A stretch of DNA of 64,000 bases from positions 1 to 64,000 of the forward strand of contig CAVXFK010000013.1 in the NCBI GenBank assembly GCA_963761005.1. Reading direction: 5' to 3'. The notes under the pieces were generated by a model, which was not told the origin of the DNA, searched no databases, and worked only from the letters and a program-made list of their open reading frames with translations. Origin of the DNA: DASWJZ01 sp963761005 (GTDB lineage: Bacteria > Pseudomonadota > Alphaproteobacteria > Rhizobiales > Afifellaceae). The stretch's first letter is position 1. Each line of letters begins with the position of its first letter. Position numbers and translations under genes: made by a program. This document shows, one piece after another, positions 18,601 through 25,229 of this stretch.

Positions 18601-19439
18601 ACCTGGATCACGGGGCGCTCGCCGCCATCGAGCACCGTGCCCGTGAACTCCGCGCCCGGCCGCGACAGTGCGAAGGACGTGGCGTTCAGGACGACGGCGG
18701 GTTCATGCTCCGCAAATGCGTCGGCGACGAACGCCGCGTCCTCCTTCGCCTTGAGGCTCGACACGAAGATCGGCAACGGATCGAGACCCCGCTTCGTGAG
18801 CGCATCGCAAAGCGCATCGACGGGCTCCGACTGACCCGCCTGCATCAGCGCGCGGTAGAAGACGATCGCGGCGGTCGGCTGCGCAGGCGTGCTCGGGTGA
18901 GTGTAAATCCCCGCGCTCGGCAGCGCTCTCGCCTCCTCCGGCTCCTTGCCCTGCCCGATCAGCCACCCACAGAACCGCAGCGCGTCGGCGAGATTCTCAG
19001 CGCCGCCTTCGACGAGATAGTCCCAGAGCTTTTTCGCCAGCGCCTCGTCGATGCTTCCGTGCGCGGCGAGTGCCGCGTCCCATGTCGCATCGCCCGGGAT
19101 GACGGCGAGCTTCGCCCCGCTCGCGCGGCAGATACGCATGGCCTCGTCGAGCCCGTAGCGCCAGTAAGAGGCGCCGCCGAGCAGCCGGATCACGACGAGC
19201 TTCGCGTGCTGAAGCACGCTTTCGGCATAGAGGTCGACCGAATAGGGATGCGAAAGCGCCATCCAATTGGCAAGGCGCACGCTGGGAAACTCGGCGCCGA
19301 GCGCCCGCCGTGCGGCGGCGAGCCCCGATATCTCCGTGTCGGCGGCGGAGAGGATCACGATGTCGCCCGGAGACTGTCCGAGGTCGACGGGCTCCGCCTC
19401 GCCTCTGATCGTCCGCGGCTGGCCCTTCAGCAGGTGCAT
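15609..19439 (-). CDS. cobN: Cobaltochelatase subunit CobN
   Basis: A 1276-residue large subunit of the ATP-dependent aerobic cobaltochelatase, which inserts cobalt into hydrogenobyrinic acid a,c-diamide with CobS and CobT (neither in this window). CobN/BchH signatures are seen: FAFYFWLREEF, MGKHGNLEWLPGKALALS, VPPGPSGAPTRGR, LPTGRNFYSVD. Unusually, three GC-rich palindromic repeats sit in frame in linkers and encode low-complexity peptides: SPPPRGEGLGEGSR (near 18117-18139), SLSPCGRGSGRGEGG (near 17154-17176) and SPLPVPPPQGGRG (near 16985-17007). Core motifs are intact, so it may still work. It follows cobW by 19 bp. Confidence 0.94.
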   Translation of the reverse strand: MHLLKGQPRTIRGEAEPVDLGQSPGDIVILSAADTEISGLAAARRALGAEFPSVRLANWMALSHPYSVDLYAESVLQHAKLVVIRLLGGASYWRYGLDEAMRICRASGAKLAVIPGDATWDAALAAHGSIDEALAKKLWDYLVEGGAENLADALRFCGWLIGQGKEPEEARALPSAGIYTHPSTPAQPTAAIVFYRALMQAGQSEPVDALCDALTKRGLDPLPIFVSSLKAKEDAAFVADAFAEHEPAVVLNATSFALSRPGAEFTGTVLDGGERPVIQVTFAGISEEAWANSARGLAPTDLTMNVVLPEVDGRIISRAVSFKEAGEFDPLTECRPVRYRPKADRIAYVAELAARWAKLREKPNAMKRVAIVLSNYPNKDGRIANGVGLDAPASTANVLKAMRDAGYDAHGAPETGADLMALLLAGPTNAQRDSPPPRGEGLGEGSRSTIALPLETYEHHFADLPPPVRSAVTARWGDASSDPFVEGEAFILPAHRFSNIAIGIQPARGYSVDPKTSYHDPDLVPPHSYFAFYFWLREEFSADALVHMGKHGNLEWLPGKALALSESCYPEAALGALPVIYPFIVNDPGEGAQAKRRTAAVIVDHLMPPMARAESYGPAAALEALIDEYATAEASDPRRAKLVAAEIADLAERHGFDKDLGLDFKSEASSALGKLDAHICDLKELQIRDGLHVLGEGPAGRQRAETLVALARVPRGNGRAGDASLLRALADDLGLGVDPLACDFAETWEGPRPDSLSPCGRGSGRGEGGSHDVPWRTVGDTVERLEGLALSLTSPLEGKNGGALHASPLPVPPPQGGRGMVTPGPSSAAVLQTITNDIAPSLDASGDREIASVLDALSGKFVPPGPSGAPTRGRTDCLPTGRNFYSVDVRAVPTPAAFDLGRRSAGLLAERYFQDEGEWPRAIALTVWGTSNMRTGGDDIAQALALIGARPVWEGASGRVTGIDVVPLSELKRPRIDVTLRISGFFRDAFPTQIALFHEAVQAVAERDEPEDANPIAARIRADAKALEAAGMSDAEARSAASFRVFGSKPGAYGAGLQALIDEGIWAERRDLAAAFLEWSAYAYGGGVEGKGARALLETRLKATDAVVQNQDNREHDLLDSDDYYQFEGGLAASVETLKGEAPKIFHNDHSRPERPVIRALDEEIARVVRGRAANPKWIAGVMRHGYKGAFEIAATVDYLFAFAATTNAVKHHHFEQLHSAYLEDVSVRDFIAENNPPALKEIAARFCEAIDRGLWAPHRNSAYEELQRLAGRIAA
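16985..17007. repeat. GC-rich palindrome inside cobN (copy 1)
   Basis: CCCTCCCCC-cttgc-GGGGGAGGG hairpin, in frame inside cobN, encoding SPLPVPPPQGGRG in the protein. Same type as the copies at 17154 and 18117. Confidence 0.7.
17154..17176. repeat. GC-rich palindrome inside cobN (copy 2)
   Basis: CCCTCTCCC-gcaag-GGGAGAGGG, the classical intergenic proteobacterial palindrome, here within the cobN frame and encoding SPCGRGSGRGEGG. Confidence 0.75.
18117..18139. repeat. GC-rich palindrome inside cobN (copy 3)
   Basis: CCCCTCCCC-gcgag-GGGGAGGGG, in frame inside cobN between the LLLAGPTNAQ and ALPLETYEHHF segments; it encodes SPPPRGEGLGEG. Confidence 0.75.
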
Positions 19440-19458
19440 CGCCGACGCCTCATGCTAC

Positions 19459-20484
19459 TCACGCCGCGCCGAGCACTCGCTCGACCTCCGCCCTGTCGAG
19501 CCCCTTCAACCCGATCACCACCAGCCCCGGCTCGCGCGAGTCGTCGACGAACCACGATTCCACACGTGGGCCGACCGCCTGCACCGCAAGCGGCGCGTCG
19601 CGGCCATCGACCGCGACGACACCCTTGATGCGGAGAACGCGATCGATCGCCATCGCGTCTTTCACACGCGCTTCGACGCTGGCGCGGTCGGGCGCGATGA
19701 CGTCGAGCACGAAGCTGTCGAAGTCGTCGTGGTCGTGCTCTTCGCCGGCGAGCTCGTGGTGGCTCTTGCGGTTGTGCGCGTCCGCCTCCGCCGCAGCGGA
19801 TTGCCCGAGCAGCACATCGACGGGGATACGGCCGTGCGCCACGGGAATCGCGCGCGCCTGCGGCCGGCGATCTTCGGCGATCGCCGCTTCGACTTTCGCG
19901 AGGCCGGCTTCGTCGATGAGATCGGCCTTGGCAATCACGATCAGGTCGGCGCAGCGAAGCTGATCCTCGAAAAGCTCCTCGACAGGGTCGTCGTGCTCAA
20001 GCGAAAGGTCTTTGGCGCGCTGCTCGGCGAGCTTCGCTTCATCGGACGCGACCCGCCCCTCCGCCACCGCCGCGGCGTCGATCACGGTGACGACGCCGTC
20101 GACCGTCACGCGGGCTTTCACGCTCGGCCAGGCGAAGGCCTTCACCAGCGGCTGCGGCAGCGCCAGCCCCGACGTCTCGATGACGATGTGGTCGGGCAGC
20201 TCGGCGCGCCCGAGGATCGCCTCCATCGCCGGAAGGAAATCGTCGGCGACCGTGCAGCAGATGCAGCCGTTCGCAAGCTCGATGATGTCGTCGGCGCCGC
20301 AAGCCTCGCTTCCACAATCCGAAAGCACCTGCCCGTCGAAGCCGACGTCGCCGAACTCGTTCACGATGAGCGCGATCCGCCGTCCGCCGGGATTTTCGAG
20401 AAGATGACGGATCAGCGTCGTCTTGCCCGCGCCGAGAAAGCCGGTGACGATCGTTGCGGGGATGCGGCCGCCCGCGGCACTCAT
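19459..20484 (-). CDS. cobW: CobW-family GTPase/metallochaperone
   Basis: A 341-residue COG0523 G3E GTPase. It shows Walker A GFLGAGKTTLIRHLL (about residues 15-29), NEFGDVGFDG, the metal-binding ANGCICCTV (CxCC) and a histidine-rich stretch HNRKSHHELAGEEHDHDDF before the C-terminal domain. CobW proteins are thought to deliver Co(II) to the CobNST chelatase; the direct position upstream of cobN supports this. The start overlaps the cobU stop codon (ATGA). Confidence 0.94.
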   Translation of the reverse strand: MSAAGGRIPATIVTGFLGAGKTTLIRHLLENPGGRRIALIVNEFGDVGFDGQVLSDCGSEACGADDIIELANGCICCTVADDFLPAMEAILGRAELPDHIVIETSGLALPQPLVKAFAWPSVKARVTVDGVVTVIDAAAVAEGRVASDEAKLAEQRAKDLSLEHDDPVEELFEDQLRCADLIVIAKADLIDEAGLAKVEAAIAEDRRPQARAIPVAHGRIPVDVLLGQSAAAEADAHNRKSHHELAGEEHDHDDFDSFVLDVIAPDRASVEARVKDAMAIDRVLRIKGVVAVDGRDAPLAVQAVGPRVESWFVDDSREPGLVVIGLKGLDRAEVERVLGAA

Positions 20485-21005
20485 GTGGTCATTCCTTTCA
20501 ACACAAGCGGCAGGCCCGCCGCCATGAACACGACGTGGTCGGCGGCGTTCGCAACGCGCTGGTTCAAGCGCCCCTGCGCATCGCGGAAGCGCCGCCCGAG
20601 CGGTGTCTCGGGCACGAGCCCGAGCCCGACCTCGTTGGAGACGAAGACGCGAAGGCCCGGCGCTGTCCGCGCAATGTCGACGAGCGCCTCGACCCGAGCC
20701 TCGATGTCGCCGTCGCCGTGCATCAGGTTTGATAACCAGAGCGTGAGACAGTCGACCAATACGGCCCTTCCCTCACCGGTCTGCGCCCGCAGTGCATCTT
20801 CGAGCCGATCCGGCGCCTCGACGGTCCGCCAGCTCGGATTGCGCCGTGCGCGATGTGCTTCGATCCGTTCAGCCATCTCGAAATCGTGTGCCTCGGCGGT
20901 CGCCACGTAGATCGGCTCAAGCCCGCTCTCGGCGATGAGCCGTTCGGCATAAGCGCTTTTGCCCGAGCGCGCGCCTCCGAGCACGAGCACGAACCCGTTG
21001 CGCAT
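20481..21005 (-). CDS. cobU: Adenosylcobinamide kinase / adenosylcobinamide-phosphate guanylyltransferase
   Basis: A 174-residue bifunctional CobU/CobP enzyme that phosphorylates adenosylcobinamide and then transfers GMP, for attachment of the lower ligand. Motifs: LGGARSGKSAYAERL (P-loop, residues 8-22), YVATAEAHDFEMAERIEAHR, LVDCLTLWLSNLM and VSNEVGLGLVPETPLGRRF. The start at 21005 (MRNGFVLVLGG) gives the usual family length; longer in-frame extension runs into cbtA. It lies 11 bp after cbtA and overlaps cobW by 4 bp. Confidence 0.94.
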   Translation of the reverse strand: MRNGFVLVLGGARSGKSAYAERLIAESGLEPIYVATAEAHDFEMAERIEAHRARRNPSWRTVEAPDRLEDALRAQTGEGRAVLVDCLTLWLSNLMHGDGDIEARVEALVDIARTAPGLRVFVSNEVGLGLVPETPLGRRFRDAQGRLNQRVANAADHVVFMAAGLPLVLKGMTT

Positions 21006-21016
21006 GGGCAGCGCCT

Positions 21017-21748
21017 CTAGCCCGAGCGCGAGAAGCGTTCGTAGAAGCCGCCCGACGCGTAGCCGAGCACCGCCCAGAAGATCGCGGTCACGACAAGCGA
21101 CGTCGCCGCAAAATGGCCGGCAAGCTCGGCCGGCGCGGTCGAGACATAGGCCGGCGGCTGCGGGGCGCCGACGATATGCGGGAGCGCGATCAGCGCGACC
21201 CCGCAGATCTGCAGCCACAGCGTCTTCGAAAGCATGAGCCCGGCGATGCCGACCGCCGTTGAGGCGACCGCGAAGAACCACCAGGCCTGCCGCACGCCGA
21301 GCGCCGCCACGCCGCTTCCTGGAATCTCGGGCGGCAGGCCGAGCGCCGGCGCAAGCGCGACCGACATGTACCCGGCAATGCCGAAAGCGAGCCCCGTCCG
21401 CGCATTGATGCTGACGCCGGTGAGCGACATCGCGCCGAGGAGCGCCAGGCCGAAGCCGACGCCGATGACGGTCGTCGCAAGCGAGGCGAAGAATGTGCGC
21501 TCTATGCCGTCGGCCGGCTGCCAGCCTTCGTCTTCGTGCGCGGCCGTGGAACCCGGCGCGGCGGACTCCGTCGCCGCGCTCTGGTCCCGCGATACGGCCG
21601 CTGCGCCGTGGTCGTGCGCCGCGGCGCCGCTCTCGTATTTCTCCGCCTCGATGATGATCGGGGTGGTCGTCACGTACTGGATGACGGCCGTCAGAACGCC
21701 TGCCGCGACGCCCGCCGCGGCGGCGCTCAAGATCAGGTTCTTGAGCAC
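21017..21748 (-). CDS. cbtA: Cobalt transporter subunit CbtA
   Basis: A 243-residue membrane protein with about five to six hydrophobic segments, beginning MLKNLILSAAAAGVAAGVLTA, with a His-rich loop (AAHDHGAAA) after the first segment. This matches the CbtA family, predicted as a cobalt importer because it is regularly B12-riboswitch-controlled and paired with CbtB, as here. The transport role is from comparative genomics, not direct proof. It starts 7 bp after cbtB. Confidence 0.9.
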   Translation of the reverse strand: MLKNLILSAAAAGVAAGVLTAVIQYVTTTPIIIEAEKYESGAAAHDHGAAAVSRDQSAATESAAPGSTAAHEDEGWQPADGIERTFFASLATTVIGVGFGLALLGAMSLTGVSINARTGLAFGIAGYMSVALAPALGLPPEIPGSGVAALGVRQAWWFFAVASTAVGIAGLMLSKTLWLQICGVALIALPHIVGAPQPPAYVSTAPAELAGHFAATSLVVTAIFWAVLGYASGGFYERFSRSG

Positions 21749-21755
21749 GACTGCC

Positions 21756-21929
21756 TCAGTGGCAGGGAAGGCCGAAGGCGTGCCGGGTGTCGTGCGTGGC
21801 GTTGTGGAGCGCCATCGGATGCGAGAAGCCCGCGCCGTAGACGACCAGAATCCCGAACGCCAGAGCGAAGAGCGCCGGCCACCTGGTGAACTGGCTGGTC
21901 GAGGCGGCGGATGCGGTTTGCGTGTTCAT
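21756..21929 (-). CDS. cbtB: Cobalt transporter subunit CbtB
   Basis: A 57-residue single-span membrane protein: N-terminal tail, one hydrophobic helix (ALFALAFGILVVYGAGF), then a C-terminal histidine cluster HPMALHNATHDTRHAFG that probably binds Co2+. This is the CbtB signature. A strong AAGGAGG ribosome-binding site precedes ATG 21929. First gene after the cobalamin riboswitch and directly upstream of cbtA. Confidence 0.9.
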   Translation of the reverse strand: MNTQTASAASTSQFTRWPALFALAFGILVVYGAGFSHPMALHNATHDTRHAFGLPCH

Positions 21930-21964
21930 GAGACCTCCTTGCCGTCCCTCCGACGGCGGGTTCC

Positions 21965-22145
21965 TAGCCTTCCGTGCCCGGCTGGTCTCCTGGCTCGCGG
22001 GTCGTCGCCCTACCCCGCGCCTTCCCGTTTCCGGTGGCAGATGCGGGCGGGCTCTCCGCTCACAGTTGCGGGGGCAGCTGCGGCGTTGGAAGCCCGGATT
22101 GGGTCCTTCCGCACCGCATTCCCATTTCATCCCCAGGCGCGTTTT
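21965..22145 (-). promoter_or_regulatory. Cobalamin (AdoCbl) riboswitch
   Basis: Read on the minus strand, the class hallmarks appear in order: GGGAATGCGGTG, then CCGCAACTGTGAGCGG, then a B12-box-like TGCCACCGG (the usual GCCACTG with one change), and finally CGCGAGCCAGGAGACC just before the cbtB leader. It should shut down the cbtB-cbtA-cobU-cobW-cobN-cobO-cobQ operon when adenosylcobalamin is plentiful. Edges are approximate. Confidence 0.93.
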
Positions 22146-22226
22146 CGCGCCGGCGGGGAACCAGAGCGAATCCATTATGGCGAAAGGCGCAGGCCTTGCG
22201 CAAGCGGCTTCGCGGATTTCCTGCGC

Positions 22227-22539
22227 TCAGGCTTTGCTCGGCCGCGCCGCGCCGTTGCCGTTCCCGTTGCCGCGCACGCCGAGCCGTGCCGCAGTCGCCG
22301 GATATTTGCGGCTGAACCAGACCGCAAAGCGGCGGCGCCAGCGGCGGACGCGCGGGATGTCGACGGAAAGGATGAGGAGCCCGGCCGGGATCATCCAGAA
22401 GCCGAGCGACCGGCAGGAAGCCGAAAAGGCCGAACAGCACCAGCACCGACCCGATCGAGATGCGCAGCAGCCGCGAGCGCGGCAGTGGCATGCGATACGC
22501 GCCGAAGCGGACCGAGCCGCCGGGAGTGCTGCCTGCCAT
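22227..22539 (-). pseudogene. Small membrane protein of unknown function, frameshifted
   Basis: The first frame reads MPLPRSRLLRISIGSVLVLFGLFGFLPV; one base out of register it continues LGFWMIPAGLLILSVDIPRV and RRWRRRFAVWFSRKYP, then a Gly/Asn-rich tail and stop. Joined, this is a ~103-residue protein with two hydrophobic segments and a basic cytoplasmic tail, a type often seen as 'hypothetical' in Hyphomicrobiales. The surplus base is near 22407 (GTCGCTCGGC instead of GTCCTCGGC). Start at 22539 or 22491. It lies upstream of the cobalamin riboswitch on the same strand. Confidence 0.55.
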
Positions 22540-22629
22540 GTTTGAGGTCGCCTCTACTGTCCCGGCTGCCCGTTCGCCGGCCGGCCGGCTCCGGCCGGCC
22601 CTTAAGACTTAGCATAGCTTTGGTGAGAT

Positions 22630-22659
22630 GGCCTCGCCCGCCGATGGCGAGGCCCTTTT
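22630..22659 (+). terminator. Rho-independent terminator-like hairpin
   Basis: GGCCTCGCC-cgccgat-GGCGAGGCC followed by CTTTTC, reading on the plus strand. No plus-strand gene is seen upstream, so it may end a small RNA or read-through. Confidence 0.45.
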
Positions 22660-22731
22660 CCGGGATGACGCGCCTGCGTATGGCCCGACCGCCTTGCATT
22701 GGCAAGCCGGTCTTGCCTATATCGGCGCTAA

Positions 22732-22807
22732 TCCCCGGTAGCTCAGTCGGTAGAGCAAGCGGCTGTTAACCGCTGGGTCGCTGGTTCGAGTCCGGCCCGG
22801 GGAGCCA
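22732..22807 (+). tRNA. tRNA-Asn (GTT)
   Basis: A 76-nt cloverleaf: acceptor TCCCCGG/CCGGGGA, D-arm GCTCAGTCGGTAGAGC, anticodon loop CTGTTAACC (GTT), T-loop GGTTCGAGTCC and encoded CCA. A TTGCAT...TATATC promoter-like pair lies just upstream. It stands at the left border of the IS-bearing region. Confidence 0.96.
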
Positions 22808-23204
22808 AATTAAAACAGGGACTTAGGTGGTGATCGCCTGGGTCCCTGTTCTGCTTCAGGGGGACGATAGGCCTTGGCGTCTCGCCCTGGATGTAACTGG
22901 CGTCGCGGCCATAACGCGCCGCTAACACCGGGAGGTCGACCTTCGCTTCCGGGCACCCGTTCGGGCAGAATAGTCCCACCTGCCGTCGATGAGGTCGCCG
23001 ATGGTGTGGAAGAGGTGTGCCTGCGCCGCTGAGGTCATGCAGCGAGGCTGGGACGAAATTCCTTCCGAATGAAAGCGCCCTGTCCAAGGGAGGAGGGGCT
23101 GGGCTGGGACAGGGCGCAGAGGCGGTGCACGGGGCCCCCGAGTTGCGGAGGCAGGAGGCAAACGAAACCCCGCTCGGGATACCCAACTCGTGACCGGCCC
23201 CCAC
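22808..23204. other. Gene-free stretch between tRNA-Asn and the IS element
   Basis: 397 bp without a supported gene. Directly after the tRNA lies an inverted repeat AACAGGGAC (22814-22822)/GTCCCTGTT (22842-22850); on the minus strand it is followed by TTAATTT, so it looks like a minus-strand terminator. Short open frames here have no recognisable domain. The position behind a tRNA would suit remnants of an integrated element, but no integrase or repeated tRNA end is seen. Confidence 0.4.
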
Positions 23205-23224
23205 TGGGTGGTCCGTTTGCAATG

Positions 23225-24136
23225 TTAGTTTAGGGCTGGCGCTGACGCCAGCGGGAGCATGGCCGGCGAAGCTGAGCGGGATTGCGCGGCCGGCCATGCG
23301 GCAAGCGCTGGGATGAACACCTCCGGCGCGGGAGCCTGATAGCCGATCGATGCATGCGGCCGTACGGCGTTATAGTGGCGACGCCAGCTTTCGATCACGA
23401 TCTGCGCCTCGCGAAGTGTGTAGAAGACTTCCCCGTCGAGCAGCTCGTCACGCAAGCGCGCATTGAAGCTTTCGATGAAGCCGTTCTCCCAGGGGCTGCC
23501 CGGCGCGATATAGGCGGTCCTCGCGCCGACGGCTCCGATCCAGTCCTGCACGGCTCTGGCGATGAACTCGGGTCCGTTGTCGGAGCGGATATGCGCAGGG
23601 ACGCCGCGTAGGATGAACAGGTCTGAGAGCGCGTCGATCACATCGATGGATTTGAGCCTGCGGGCCACCCGGATGGCCAGGCACTCGTGAGTGAACTCGT
23701 CAATGATGTTGAGCATGCGGAACTTGCGCCCCTCGTGGGTGCGGTCCTCGACGAAGTCGTAGGACCAGACGTGATTGCGGTGCTCGGCCCTGAGCCGGAT
23801 GCAGGAGCCGTCGTTCAGCCAGAGCCGACCGCGCTTCGGCTGCTTTTTGGGAACCTTCAGCCCCTCGCGTCGCCAGATCCGCTCGACCCGCTTGTCGTTG
23901 ACCAGCCAGCCAGCCCGGCGCAGCAGCGCGGCGATCTTGCGATAGCCGTAGCGGCCATACTGGCGGGCCAGCTCGACGATGTCGGCCGTCAGCCGCGCTT
24001 CATCCTCATGGCCTTGCGGGATCTTGCGCTGGGTCGAGCGATGCTGGCCGAGCGCCGCACAGGCGCGGCGCTCGGAGACCGACAGCTCGCGCCGAACATG
24101 CTCAATGCAGGCGCGGCGACGCGCGGGGCTTAGAAG
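23225..24136 (-). CDS. IS3-family transposase OrfB (DDE catalytic part)
   Basis: About 303 residues in the -1 frame relative to orfA, with no good start codon near its beginning, so it is expected only as an OrfAB fusion. It has the HTH_21-like region (YGRYGYRKIAALLRRAGW) and the integrase core: D in WSYDFVEDRTHEGRKF, D in HIRSDNGPEF, and E in PWENGFIESFNARLRDE. These form the DDE triad for strand transfer. It ends in HYNAVRPHASIGYQAP, typical of IS3. Confidence 0.9.
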   Translation of the reverse strand, partial: LLSPARRRACIEHVRRELSVSERRACAALGQHRSTQRKIPQGHEDEARLTADIVELARQYGRYGYRKIAALLRRAGWLVNDKRVERIWRREGLKVPKKQPKRGRLWLNDGSCIRLRAEHRNHVWSYDFVEDRTHEGRKFRMLNIIDEFTHECLAIRVARRLKSIDVIDALSDLFILRGVPAHIRSDNGPEFIARAVQDWIGAVGARTAYIAPGSPWENGFIESFNARLRDELLDGEVFYTLREAQIVIESWRRHYNAVRPHASIGYQAPAPEVFIPALAAWPAAQSRSASPAMLPLASAPALN

Positions 24137-24408
24137 TTTCCCCGGGCCGCCTCCTGCAGGATCAGCTTGTCCAACGTCAGGTCCGATACCGCGCGACGAA
24201 GCCGGGTGTTTTCCGTCTCAAGGTCCTTCAGCCGCTTCACCTGGTCGCTCTTCAACCCGCCGAACTCCTGGCGCCAGCGGTAATACGTCACCTCGCTCAC
24301 CCCGATCGAGCGGATGGCGTCTGCCGCGCTCTGACCTTGCGATGTGAGAACATCGACCTGCCGCAGCTTCGCGACAATCTCTTCCGGCTTGTATCTCTTC
24401 CTTGGCAT
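24130..24408 (-). CDS. IS3-family transposase OrfA (DNA-binding)
   Basis: 92 residues with the HTH_8-type transposase domain (MPRKRYKPEEIVAKLRQV, GVSEVTYYRWRQEFGG) and a leucine-zipper-like C-terminal helix (VKRLKDLETENTRLRRAV). It binds the IS ends. The last sense codons contain G GGA AAC (minus strand, 24142-24136), a canonical X XXY YYZ slippery heptamer in the correct phase, so ribosomes can shift -1 into orfB. The start at 24408 is favoured over 24456 by family length. Confidence 0.9.
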   Translation of the reverse strand: MPRKRYKPEEIVAKLRQVDVLTSQGQSAADAIRSIGVSEVTYYRWRQEFGGLKSDQVKRLKDLETENTRLRRAVSDLTLDKLILQEAARGNF

Positions 24409-24564
24409 CCGATCCGTCCTCCTTGCTGCCAAAAGGCATACATCAGGGCGGACCACTTCAACGGGGGAGGATCAGTCGATTAAAATCAGAACCGAATTTT
24501 CAAATCTATCGCGGGCTGCTTAGGAGGTTACTACTTACCTAACCCATCCCGATGCAGCGTAGCG

Positions 24565-24685
24565 AAATTACAGACTCTGTGCCGCCACCCGGCCATGTAG
24601 AGCCGCCGTGCGGCGGGTAGAGACCTTCAGGCTCACCGCGGCAGGGCCGGCGGTTCCTGATCTCCCCCTTAAGGTAAGCCGCCGG
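24565..24685. repeat. Direct repeat, copy 1
   Basis: Starts AAATTACAGACT, contains AGACCTTCAGGCT and CCGGCGGTTCCTGATCTCCC, and ends GGTAAGCCGCCGG. It aligns over its whole 121 bp with the copy at 24798. Confidence 0.65.
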
Positions 24686-24797
24686 GGCGCGGCAGCCCTT
24701 AAGCCTCTGTCGCCTCGATGAATCCTTTCGACAGCGGGCGCGCTACTTCCTGCCAGTCCATACAAGCAGGCTCACCCGCGTCCAAATTGGTAGCGCC

Positions 24798-24918
24798 TAA
24801 ATTACGGACTTTCCGTTCCCGCCAAGCCGTGTAGACTCAAGGCGCGGCGGGTGTCGACCTTCAGGCTTGCCGCAGCAGCCGGCGGTTTCTGGTCTCCCCT
24901 CTAACGTAAGCCGCCGGC
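24798..24918. repeat. Direct repeat, copy 2
   Basis: Starts TAAATTACGGACT, contains CGACCTTCAGGCTTGCCGC and CCGGCGGTTTCTGGTCTCCC, and ends CGTAAGCCGCCGG. Diverged partner of the copy at 24565. Confidence 0.65.
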
Positions 24919-25090
24919 ATCTTCCTGGCCGAGATGAGGGCCGAGGGAACCTATTGGGCAATTCCTCGTTTGTCGGCAGGCAGCGTCGGCTTCCGCTCAT
25001 CCCCCAAGTCCCCGACGGTGTCGAAATAACGCGGTGACCAGTGTCGCTCCCGTTCGCCTGGCGCCGCGAGCTACTTGAACCGCTCCCTCC

Positions 25091-25115
25091 AGCCCGGCCC
25101 TCTTGCCGGGCTTTT
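25091..25115 (+). terminator. Rho-independent terminator-like hairpin
   Basis: AGCCCGGC-cctctt-GCCGGGCT followed by a short T-tract (TTTCT), oriented for plus-strand transcription. No gene lies upstream on that strand. Confidence 0.45.
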
Positions 25116-25229
25116 CTCATCAGCGAGCGCTGCGGCCAGCCGTGTCCGCGAGCCACTTCCACCGCGTCTTGGAGTTCCACCCATTTTCGCTGAAGGCAGC
25201 GCGGCGCCGCAGCGCCCGGACGGAGAAAG

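Larger units (their letters stand above)
23205..24460 (-). mobile_element. IS3-family insertion sequence (orfA/orfB)
   Basis: About 1256 bp. The ends are imperfect inverted repeats: TGGGTGGTCCGTTT at the left and, read inward from the right, TGAAGTGGTCCGCCC. It carries a helix-turn-helix orfA and a DDE orfB in a -1 frame relation, the standard IS3 plan. Flanking 3-4 bp (CCAC left, ACGG right) do not give a clear target duplication. Both frames are open, so the element may still be active. Confidence 0.85.
24461..25229. other. Gene-poor region with repeats right of the IS
   Basis: 769 bp with no credible gene. It contains two diverged direct repeats (24565-24685 and 24798-24918), a plus-strand hairpin with T-tail at 25091, and AT-richer patches such as GATTAAAATCAGAACCG right beside the IS. 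It separates the IS from the truncated-looking end of an amino-acid ABC transporter operon, so it may be the scar of a deletion or insertion. Confidence 0.45.

Noticed and set aside
22743..23297. Minus-strand open frames over tRNA-Asn and the IS left border
   Set aside because: They read through a tRNA gene and have no domain; phrases such as APRAGLEPAT are the usual translation of tRNA genes.
22808..24460. An integrative element inserted at tRNA-Asn
   Set aside because: There is no integrase and no second copy of the tRNA 3' end in the window; only one IS3 element is seen.
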